Assembly: GCA_016808115.1 (NCBI GenBank)
Contig: JAEQBH010002436.1
Span: forward strand, 62,001-126,000
Source: Tetrastigma voinierianum
Taxonomy: Eukaryota > Streptophyta > Magnoliopsida > Vitales > Vitaceae
Length of the DNA stretch: 64,000 nucleotides
Reading direction: 5' to 3'
Of the stretch, positions 1-9,535 are shown piece after piece. The position numbers and the translations under genes were made by a program. Position 1 is the stretch's first letter. Each line of letters begins with the position of its first letter. Under the pieces are notes generated by a model. That model was not told the origin of the DNA. It worked only from the letters and a program-made list of their open reading frames with translations, and did not search any database.

Positions 1-19
1 GAATTGTCCAAGAAAAAAA

Positions 20-284
20 TTTAAAAGATGTCTGGGGAGTGAGATAGGCGGTCATCACGCGGGGACAAGGAAAACACTTGAAAGGGTAAGACGAGCTTCT
101 TATTGGAAGAATATGAGGAAAGAAATTTGCAGATTTTCTTGCAGAATGTGACATATGCCAAAGAAACAAGTTTGAAAATATTGCTTGCCCTGCTCTCTTG
201 CAGGTAGTCACTGCCTGAGTAGCACACGAGATCCTGGTCTGATGGCCATATGGATTTTGTCGATCTCATAACTCATACTCTGGT
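20..284 (+). pseudogene. Ty3/gypsy integrase, N-terminal zinc-binding part (fragment)
   Basis: This is the front end of a Ty3-type integrase, the enzyme that inserts retrotransposon cDNA into the genome. Reading on the + strand, a His-rich stretch (GGHH) is followed by KTLERVRRASYWKNM and, after a frameshift near 150, by AECDICQRNK. This is the HHCC zinc-binding module with its CxxC pair. MDFVDLI at 250-270 matches the start of the catalytic domain. The reading is broken by at least one frameshift, and the catalytic core resumes only at about 1450, beyond an inserted element. The element is cut by the left edge of the window and is certainly non-functional. Confidence 0.7.
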
Positions 285-919
285 TCCAGAAAATCTATTT
301 AGTCCGGCACGACGGTCACTTGAACCCGACTCTACTAATCGCCGACACCATACCAGACACAAGATCGAAAGATCGGTTAAACTTCAAGAAACTCGTAGTG
401 GACTCCGGCCGAAATTAGATGACCTCGACTAACTCGTGAAAATACAAATAATCAAATACGAAGAACCAAAAAAATCTAAAAAATTTCATACATTCGACAA
501 AAAATTGAAAAAGCAAACTACAAAATCCCATGCTCCAAGATCTCAGCCGTCCAAACTCCAAATGCGCACCTTCGACTTCAAGTTTTAGCAGGAGCAGGTG
601 TAGTCCGAGCAGGCCAAGTTCTTCTCCCTCTCTTCTTCTTCATCTTCTTCTTCCCCCTTTCTTCCTTTTTCATTTTTATACACTGACACTATGTGCTAAA
701 TAAAGGTTCCTCTTTACATAAATTCGCCTAATCGATACAGATGATGACTTCGTTTTCGCTTTTTTTTTTTTTTAATAAAACTCAAAACAAAGTCGTTTAG
801 AGCTATCAAAGTCCAAAACGACATCATTTTGTATAAGTTGTCACTTACCCAAACGATGTCATTTTGGATAAATGGCAACTGATTCAAAACAACGTCGTTT
901 TATTATATATGTAGAATTT

Positions 920-970
<51 letters not shown>

Positions 971-1445
971 TAACGCCGCTTTGGCTCCAAAGACTAAACG
1001 ACACTGTTTTCAATTTAAACTCAGATTTTGCAACTCTAAACCCTCAAATCCCATTTTTGCCATGTTTTCAATCGAAAAATATTTTTAACAAACTGTATTT
1101 AGAAACTTCTAATTAATTTCAAATTATAATATTATAAATAAAATAAGAATAATAAATTAACAAAAACATAAATCATATTTTTGTAAATCATAAATATCTT
1201 TCACTAAATGCTTCATTAACTATTTAAATAATGTTAAATACATAAAAAAATTTGTTTTATTAAATTTTTAGCTTACTTAATTATATATATATTTCTAATA
1301 ATTTATATAATAATTTAATAATTTTTAAACATTTTAATCATCTTATTTTACATATCAGCCGATACTTGATCGATACACCCGTGAACACATACTGCCTCAG
1401 ACTGCTCACCTGACCAATACTCGCAACTTCAAACTACGCTTCATG
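285..1445. mobile_element. Foldback/TIR-element arm inserted in the Ty3 integrase
   Basis: This block interrupts the Ty3 integrase reading frame, which is left at about 284 and picked up at about 1450. Its right part (about 1190-1345) matches the outer arms of the foldback element at 9797-12384: the shared track runs from a 'ttcattaactatttaaat' segment to 'aatttttaaacattttaatcatc'. It also carries the same series of ACGACGNCGTTT-like palindromes (about 735-1010). It holds an (AT)n run at 924-966. No coding capacity is visible. Only one arm is evident, so it may be a truncated or shorter family member. Exact ends and target duplication were not resolved. Confidence 0.55.
924..966. repeat. (AT)n microsatellite
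   Basis: About 21 at units inside the inserted element at 285-1445. Confidence 0.9.
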
Positions 1446-1449
1446 AGCA

Positions 1450-2110
1450 GAGGTCATTTTCAGAGTTGTTGATGTATTAAGCAAGTATGCTCATTTTCTT
1501 GCTTTATCTCATCCTTTTATTGCAAAAGATGTTGCACAATTATTCTTGGATAATATAATACAAGTTACATGGGTTGCCTCAAACAATAGTAAGTGACAGG
1601 GGTCGTGTTTTCACCAGCGAATTTTGGAAGCAATTTTTTTCTCTGCAAGGAACTCAATTACAGATGAGTACATCCTATCATCCCCAATCTGATGATCAAA
1701 CAGAAATTGTGAATAAATGCTTGGAGCAATACTTGAGGTGCATGACTAGAGATAAACCTAAAGAGTGGAGTAAATGGTTGCCATTAGCTGAATGGTGGTA
1801 TGATACTTCATTTCATTGCTCTTCTAAGATAACGTCATTTGAGGTGGTTCATGGTCGTAAGCCTCCCACTTATACTTCTTACATTCTTGGTGAAGCTTCA
1901 GTGGCTACAGTGGATCAGACTTTTAGAGATCGTGAATCCTTAGTGCGTCTTCTTAAGGAGAACTTGTTGCAAGCTCAAAACAGAATGAAGAAGGGGGTAG
2001 ATAAGCATAGGTCCGAAAGGAGTTTTGAAGTTGGTGGATTAGTGCTCCTTCGGCTAAGTTTTCAAACAACTTCCTCGGGCTTTTGCGAGTTAACAGGTGT
2101 CGTCTCTGAT
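1450..2110 (+). pseudogene. Ty3/gypsy integrase catalytic core (fragment)
   Basis: This is the continuation of the Ty3 integrase. The acidic catalytic positions can be followed: VVDVLSKYAHF holds the first Asp, IVSDRGRVFTSEFW the second, and STSYHPQSDDQTEIVN the Glu of the DD35E triad. The family usually reads HPQSDGQTE, so one Gly is changed to Asp. A small insertion near 1555-1572 shifts the frame just before the long open stretch at 1574-2119. After the core come the typical LAEWWYDTSFH and KKGVDKHRSER segments, and then the sequence is cut by the Copia element at 2127. There is no RT, gag or LTR of this element in the window. The lineage resembles chromovirus-like Ty3 elements, but I cannot place it further. 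Confidence 0.8.
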
Positions 2111-2126
2111 TTGCACTGAATATCAA

Positions 2127-2730
2127 TGTTGGGAAATAAACACAAAGAGACCTATATTTTCCCTTGTTGGATTTAACCCGTTAGGAGTCAATGAAATGCA
2201 GCCAAGAAAATAATCCGGGCAAGGAGAGATAATCACAAAAAAAACAGAGAGTTTTTAACGCGGAAAACCTCCCCAAAGTGAGAAGAGAAAAACCACTGAC
2301 CTTTGCTCCGAGTCCACCCAAACATCCACTGGCAATAATTAGTACAAAACTCAATTCTAAACTAGGTTCAACACCTAGTTTTCGACACAATCAAGATGCA
2401 CTCAAAGATCCCAAAAACAACATGAAACCATTCCAAATATAGTGAATAAAATAATAGCAAATCGAATTAAATCAAAACACATTGATGAAGATCTCACCCA
2501 ATCTCAGATACAAACCGTACACGTCCCAAATCCAGTCGCCGCCGCTGAAAATCGTCTCCAAAAAGAAACCCGCCGTCGGCTCCCAGCCATTTTTGGACAA
2601 TGATAGCAAATTTCAACGGGCTTAAGTAAAAACGGGTCGCCAAATAAACATCATTGGACCCACACTGGCACCCCCTCCAAAACAACATATGAGTATCATA
2701 CTTAACATCTCAAGAGTCCATGCCTACCAA
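2127..2730 (-). repeat. 3' LTR of Copia A
   Basis: The plus-strand start tgttgggaaataaacac is shared with the repeat at 6697, and the two can be followed in parallel for several hundred bases (for example ggagtcaatgaaatgcagcc and aaactaggttcaacacctag). Small indels and substitutions separate the copies, so the insertion is not recent. The inner end is estimated from where the RNase H coding similarity begins. Confidence 0.65.
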
Positions 2731-3099
2731 TCTTAAGACAAAGCCTGTAAAACTTCTCTCCAGTAACAACTTTTAGTTACTATATCGTAAGGATTAAAAT
2801 CAGGGTGAATCTCTTGAAGTTTCATAAAGCTCTTTCTCTCAAATGATATCCAGAACTAATGATATTCACATCAATGCTTTGTAATGAATTATACAAAGTA
2901 TATTCTTGCTCAAACCATAGCACTCGACTATCACAAACACAACATACTCATATCTTCTGTAATTAAACTCCAAATTTTCCTTTGACAAACTCTTCATCCA
3001 TAACATCTCTTTACGTCGCTTGCCGCGAGAGATTCAAATTTCTCGCATAGACAAAGTGAAGACACTTCAGAATTTAGATCGCCAAGAAAATGCCCTGAA

Positions 3100-6000
3100 G
3101 AAAAGTGAACAAAACCTGTAAGTCAACTTTCTACCATCAAGGCCACCCGCCACCCAAGATCTCGTAAAACCTTCTAAGACACCAAGGTTTTGAACTCCCA
3201 AAACTCAAACACAATTTCAAGTACCCCTCAAATATTTGAAGATCCATTTCACTGCCTCCCAATGCTCCTTCCAGATGAGAGAGAAATCTACTCAATGTGA
3301 AGCCAATAAGATGTACACTGTGCCTCAGCCAGTTCATACAATATATAAGACTCCCCATCACGAGGAGTAAGGAATAGCCATCTTCCTTTTCATCTCGTAG
3401 TAGTAGGGCATAAGCTTCTCGCTAAGCCAAAGTGATTAGCTATAGGTGCTAACCGATTTATAATTTCTTTTCATATTGAACCTTTCACACGCTCAGCTCA
3501 TATTTTTCCCGCAGATAAACTTCACAACTTTTCGTTTTCTTCTATCTCGAAAGTAATTCGTGATACCCAATATTTGTTTTAGCCCGTCAAGTCCTTCATG
3601 TCAAAGGACTTGAACAACCTCTCTTTCAACTTGCCAATCAATTAACTATTCCGCTATTAATATATCATCAAGATAAGTAAAGAATAATGAAGTTACCAAT
3701 CAGAACTTCCTAAGAACATTCAATGACTGCGACCGTCCTCTTACTCGTGGCTCACCATAAAAGAATCAAACTTTGCATTCACCCGCTCAAGGCCGCTCCA
3801 ACCCATAAAGACTTTTCTTTAATTTGCAACCATGTGTCTCTCTTTACCTTTACTAAACCCCTCAAAGTTGTGATATCAAATTTCTTCATTCAACTACATC
3901 ATGAAGAAAGGGCCTTCACATCTTAACCTGCTCAAGCTCGAGGTCTAATAAACTAGCAAACAAACTCAAACAACTCGATAAAGACATTTCTTGGCCAACT
4001 GGAGAGAATATCTCCATCAGTGTCAATACCCTTTTTCTCGCCTAAACCTTTACTACCAACAGCTTTATATTTAAGCAATTTTCCATCACTATCTTTTCTT
4101 CAACTTGAACACCCATTTGTTCCTTAATGCCTTTATGTGCCTTCGAAGTTCCACTAACTCATAATCGCATTCTTTAACAAAGAATGCATTTCTTCCCCAT
4201 AGCCGCTATGATCCAAATTCACCTTATCTAATAATATGTCCATTTTGAAAATTTCCTCCGGCTCCCTCATCAAGAATCAACACATACTCAAGAAGGATAC
4301 TTGATGATGGACGACTCTCCCTATTAGTCCTTCTAATTTGAGGTTCAACACTGCCGAGGAGGTCAAGCCCCCCGGCTCAATACGCCTGACTTCATTCCTT
4401 CAGCATCCCATCATCAACCACCTGCCTCTATGCTCATCACCAAGTTTCATCTCGCTCCCCATCATAGTACGTTTGCAAAGGAAATGAATAACCTGTGAGG
4501 GATCAATAACACCATCACCGATAGCTTTAACCTTTCAGCCTTCTCACAATCCGAAATAGTCCGATCTTCATAAAATACATCATCTCTACTTCCGAATCTT
4601 CTTTTCACCTGATCCCATAATCAGACTCCAAACTCTTCATTTCCATAGCCAACAAGGATACATGGAAAAGCTTTGTCATCAAGTCACCTTTGTTTTAGTG
4701 GACATGTGTGCAGTTTCAAAATCTAAACCTTAAGATGATTTGTAACATCTTTTCCTGGCCCATACCTTCCTGAATGTCAAACCCAAAGGAACCCCAGGAG
4801 ACATATTTATCAAGTAACAAGCAAAGATTTAATACCTTCACCCCAAAACACTCGGGGTAGCTTTTGCCATTTTTGGCAGATGCATCCGACCTTCAACAAT
4901 AAAGGCGGTTCATCCTCTTCCAGAACACCATCAGGCCGTGGAGTACCGTGAACCCGTCTTCTCATGTCTAATACCATGTACACACGAGGTAAAGAATTTT
5001 TCCTTAAACTCCTTTGATATACTACCCCATTGCAGACGAAGACACTTCAAAACTTTCCTGCCTCTCTTTCAACTATGCATGAAATTTCTCTGAAAAACCG
5101 ATACACTCGATCTTCGCCTTCAATGTGATAAACCCACACCTTTCTCGATGCATCATCAATGAATGTGACAAACATCTATTTCACCCAAGGACCTGCACCT
5201 CAAAGGACCACAAACACTTTAATAAACCAATTCCAAAATATTAGATTTTCTTTTGAAGATTTAGAAAGAAACTCATGATGTTTTCAAATAACAATAATCA
5301 CAAGGGTTGTAAGATCAAGTAATTTTTAGTAAAGGAATGAGATGCCTGGCTAGTATATTAACCTTTCACTCCATGTGACCCAATCTTTGTGCCATAAATT
5401 TGTGGGAGGAAACCATCTTCGCTTGTATCTAATTCATCTCCACATACTTTCACAATCATTCCTATAAAGTGCTTCTAACCTTCACTTTAGGCAACAGGCT
5501 TCAAAGAACCTTGCAGCTCATTTACTGCTATCAAGTAATTCATATCCTCTCACCCAAGGCAACCTGTGAATAAGACAAGACGTAAGTCGTGAACATGCCG
5601 CATCTCGTAGAAATAATGAACAACCAACATCTCGTCAGATGCAAACATCACCAATACCCACACCCGAGTAATGGTGTTACCCATCTCAGCGCACCAAAGT
5701 CTCCCGGCCTGTGGCGAGCGAGAAGAACTCCACAGAGTACATGATAAGAGTCTGTAACAATAATCCACTAACCTCATTATCTCGTAATGCATAAACATTC
5801 TTCATCTCCAAAAATAACCCGCCACATCTTCTCGCGACAAAGCAAATGTAGTATTTTATTTTCATCTTTCCTCCGATTTTGGCTCTCTTTTGTTCCCGCT
5901 TTCCAAGCATAACAATTTCTTTTCATATGTCCTTCCTACCACAATGATAACACTTTTCTTTCTTTCACTAGACTTTCCTCCGATTTAATTCATTCTTTGG

Positions 6001-6600
6001 ATTTACTAGCCTAATTCTTGTGGTTCTATTTTTACCTCTACTCTCGTTTCCGTGACAAGAGCCTCTGGCCTCAGATATCTTGTTCCTTTTCCAGTTTCTT
6101 CATTAAACAAATCGGTTTTTACCATATCCATGGTTGGGCACCTCATTAGAGCCGAAGCTACTAACAGATAATCTCAGAGGTCCTAACTATCCGCAAAGAC
6201 CTGCAATAAATGCTTCGTAACTCATCTCTCAATCTTCATCCAGCACGAACCGGTTCACCAACCTGAAAGTCACCGGTGTGGCCACACACTGTGCCCATTT
6301 TATACTTTAGATTTACTAGCCTTCTAATTCAAGTGGCTTTATTCTCGTGCAGCCTTCGTTCGTACATGGATTCTAATTTTTCCAAAGCTCTCAAGAAGAT
6401 ACTCTGCGACACATGATGAAACACACTCCTCGGTCTACCCAATCGTCCGATTAGAGCCATCGTTTTTTCTATGCATGATCTTCCATTCTCGCTTCCGACA
6501 TATCTGGGTTTACTATTATCCCCATCAATAGCTTATAAATCCTTGTAATAAAGAATATCTTCCATTCTCGCTTCCCAAATAGAATAGAATTAGACGAGGT
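3100..6600 (-). pseudogene. Copia A gag-pol remnants
   Basis: Minus-strand pieces can be read in the order gag, integrase, RT, RNase H. A CCHC zinc knuckle (CYHCGRK, frameshift, GHMKRNC) lies at about 5905-5950. The integrase piece FVTFIDDASRKVWVY lies at about 5115-5175 and contains a catalytic Asp. The RT piece FDMKDL..KQILGI lies near 3590, and the RT active site TYLDDILI at about 3655-3690. RNase H is entered by the GSLIYCMNW and SRFLS segments in the open stretch 3137-3361. In Copia these proteins copy the element's RNA to DNA and integrate it. Every domain is split by stops or frameshifts. Confidence 0.7.
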
Positions 6601-6696
6601 TAGTCTAATCATACGGCCTCCGAAGATTCCTCCATTTTTAAACCAACACTACAACCACAATACCTGACAATGTAATCCGTAAAGTTCGATACCACT

Positions 6697-7330
6697 TGTT
6701 GGGAAATAAACACAAGACTGGATATTTTCCCTTGTTGATTTAACCTGTTAGGAGTCAATGAAATGCAGCCAAGAAAATAATCTGGCAAGGAGATAATCAC
6801 AAAAAAAACAGAGAGAGTTTTTAACGTGGAAAACCTCCCCCAAAGTGAGAAGAGGAAAAACCACGGGACCTTTGTCGGAGTCCACCCAAACATCCACTAT
6901 AATAATTTAGGTACAAAACCTAATTCTAAACTAGGTTCAACACCTAGCTTTCAACACAATCAGAAGATGCACTTCAAGATCCCAAAAACAATGAAATCAT
7001 CTAAATATAGTGAATAAAATTAATAGGCAAATCTAGCTTAAACAAAGAGATATTGATGAAGATCTCACCTAATCGTGATACAAAACCGCCGTCGGCCGCT
7101 CCTAAAACCTGAACGCCGAAATCGCTTCTCCCAAAGAAACCCATTGGCCGTCAAGCCCTGGGCCATTTTTGAATAAATGTAAAGTGCTTAGTGTTTCACT
7201 TGAAGCAGCAGAAAAATGGTCGCCAACAAACATCGGGTCGGACTCCACACTACAATCTCCTCCGTACCTCAACATAAGGGAGATTGGCTAATTCTAACAT
7301 CTCGCTAGAGTCCATGCCAACACTCCTAAG
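6697..7330 (-). repeat. LTR shared by Copia A (5') and partial Copia B (3')
   Basis: This is the second copy of the 2127 LTR. On the minus strand its inner end abuts a tRNA-Met-type primer-binding site belonging to Copia A. Its outer end directly follows RNase H coding remnants of another copy (7330-8645). One LTR therefore serves two element bodies, the pattern left by unequal recombination between LTR elements. Confidence 0.65.
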
Positions 7331-8645
7331 ACAAAGCTTCTAAATTTTCTCCGTAAATGTGACCCCCTTGTCATCATATCGAAGGATTAAAATCAGGTGA
7401 ATCTTCTTAAGTTTCCATGTTCTTTCCACAATGACATCTCAGAACGAATGATAAACCACATCAATGTGCTTTGTACGGAATGGTGAATAAAGTATTCTCA
7501 CAGTCCATAGCACTCCTCGACTATCACACAAAACACAACATACCATCTCGTGAGATCAAACCCACCTTCTTCTCGACAACCTTCTTCATCCATAACATCT
7601 CGGCCGTCAATGCTGCTTATATATTCTACCTCGCAGTAGACAAAGTTTTTATTACACTTCGTAACATGGGATCGCTATGAAACAAATTTCTCCCCAAAGA
7701 AAAGTGAATAAAAACCTGTAAGTCAACTTTCTACTCATCAAGGTCACCTCCGCCATATCGAGACCAGAAAAACCTTCTAACACCGGTTTTGAACCCCCAA
7801 ACTCAAACACACTTTGAAGTACCTCAAATATTTGAAGATCCATTTCATCGTTTCCCAATGCTCCTTTCCTGATTTGAGAGAAATCTTACTCACCCACAAT
7901 GCAAGATGTGCAATATCACAGCCTGTATTACAAACCATATTAACATAGCACTCCCCACTAACGAGGAGTAAGGAATAGAGGCCATCTTTTCCTTTCATCT
8001 GTAGTAGTAGGCATAAGCTTCCGCTGCTTAAAGTGATTGCTTAGAGGTGTGCTTAATCGATTTAGCATCTTCGCATTGAACCTTCACAATACCTGCCTAA
8101 CATACTTTTCCTCGTGACAACCACAACTTCTTCTTCATTCTTCTATCTCGAGTAATTCGTGATAACACCTAACATTTGTTTTCAGAAAAAGTCTTCAAGT
8201 CCTTCACGCCAAAGGACTTGAACAACTCCCTTTCAATCCTTGCCAATCACTTGAAATCATTCCCGCTATTACAACATATCATCAACATAAAAGTAAAAGA
8301 ATGAAGTTACCATCCTGCAAACTTCCCCGAAATAAAACACAATGATCCAAAAGACTGCCCTCTTATACTTGTGGTCACCATAAAAGAATCAAACTTCGTA
8401 CTAATCGCCTCGGGCTGCTTCAACTCCATAAAGACTTTTCTTTAATTTGCAAAAACCATGTGCTCCTTTACCTTTTACTAAACCCCTCAAAGTTAGACAT
8501 AAATTTCTCTTCATTCAAATCACCATGAAGAAAAGCAAACTCACATCTAACCTGCTCGCTTTCTCGAGGTCTAAACCAGCACTTCAAACTCAAAACAACT
8601 CGGAGAAGACATTTTCACAACCTGAGAGAATATCTCACAAAGTTT
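7330..8645 (-). pseudogene. Partial Copia B: RT and RNase H remnant
   Basis: This is a second copy of the Copia 3' body. On the minus strand, FYVDDML at about 8270-8292 is the RT active-site motif. It is followed by SGKEHWETMKWIFKYLR and GSKPVLEG (7777-7998 and 7652-7858), then SRKLTYRFLFTF and VEYIAALTAEMLWMKK of Copia RNase H down to about 7555, and RTKHIDVxYHFIR near 7460. The same blocks occur at about 3100-3700 in Copia A. No gag, integrase or 5' LTR is seen beyond 8645, so the copy is truncated. Confidence 0.7.
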
Positions 8646-8649
8646 AATA

Positions 8650-9433
8650 CTCCTATAAGGAGAGTATTTGTTCAAACGAATGTAGGTCGAGTATGGAACA
8701 TCAATAATCGTGAAAAAATATTTTCTTCTGTCCTCCCTGGTGTTGTTCTTAGACCAAGAGGATTTAGTGTCGAAAGTTTGTGGTGTGAATATATTCCACA
8801 TGTATAAATGAATGACATTTGTGACTTTAAGGTTGCTGTTTTTGACCTTGGAAATCAAAGGGTTTGGCTTCCTTAAAGGTCAAGGGTCTTTTCTAGTCTA
8901 TAAAGAAAAGGTTTTCTCTAATTTAGGGGGTCCTAGTTTGGTCAACAGGGTTCTGTTTTGACATTGTCTAAGTATTGAATGCTTATAATAGGGTTAAGAC
9001 ATAGTTTCAATTCATTGGAATGGCAGTAATATTTTTATTGACCATTGGACAACTTTTTATCCTGGGATGGGAAATATACATTTTGGGAATCTTAAAGCAC
9101 AGGTGAAAAAAAACGAAATTGTCTTAAAAAAAATTATTAATGTCATAGGACTCCATTGTTCTCTACTTTGATTTCATTTCTTTTCACTCTTTATAACATC
9201 ATTTCATTTCTTTTCACTCTTTATAACATCATTTTTTGTTATTGGTGTTGTTTGGGCTACCCATTTTTATGCATGTACAAAATTTTCAAACATCAAGGGA
9301 TAAGATGGGGGGTATACACCAAAGTACCACTATCTATCAGTATGGTAGCGTCAGTCGGCTACCTGCTCGCCTGCAGTAGTAGTATGGGGACCTGATCGTT
9401 CCACTTACCCCTCCCCTTCCTCCCTCAACCACA
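8650..9433. other. Upstream region of the XH gene, no gene seen
   Basis: This is non-coding sequence between the Copia remnant and the XH gene. Short open stretches (for example 9156-9395) have no recognisable domain. A direct duplication of about 30 bases (tcatttcttttcactcttta..) lies at 9171-9232. Confidence 0.5.
9171..9232 (+). repeat. Tandem duplication of about 30 bp upstream of the XH gene
   Basis: Two adjacent copies of a block beginning tttcatttcttttcactc and ending tataacatca occur about 350 bp upstream of the first exon. The copies are essentially identical, so the duplication is young. Confidence 0.7.
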
Positions 9434-9460
9434 GGCATATAATATAAGTATATATCTCAC
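9434..9460 (+). promoter_or_regulatory. Possible TATA region of the XH gene
   Basis: The stretch catataatataagtatata lies about 90 bp before the first exon-like segment and about 140 bp before the proposed ATG, a plausible place for a plant TATA box. The following agccctaat segment is the kind of sequence seen in plant leaders. This is a position-based inference only. Confidence 0.35.
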
Positions 9461-9535
9461 CAACGTCGAAGCCCTAATTTTGGAGAGCCCTATACTCTCT
9501 GCAAGCAGCCACGCTAGAATTCTTGGTCTTTTCAG

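Larger units (their letters stand above)
2127..7330 (-). mobile_element. Copia LTR retrotransposon A (decayed)
   Basis: This is a near-complete Copia element transcribed on the minus strand. Both LTRs have the same plus-strand start, tgttgggaaataaacac, at 2127 (3' LTR) and 6697 (5' LTR), and are about 600 bp long. On the minus strand the 5' LTR is followed by tggtatcgaac (about 6684-6694), close to the initiator tRNA-Met primer-binding site usual in Copia. Gag, integrase, RT and RNase H pieces then follow in Copia order towards 3100. The frames are full of stops and indels, so the element is dead. The inner LTR edges (about 2730 and 7330) are approximate. Confidence 0.75.

Noticed and set aside
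9156..9395. Open stretch upstream of the XH gene with a repeated SFLFTLYNII segment
   Set aside because: The protein repeat only reflects the 30-bp DNA duplication; no homology or start context.
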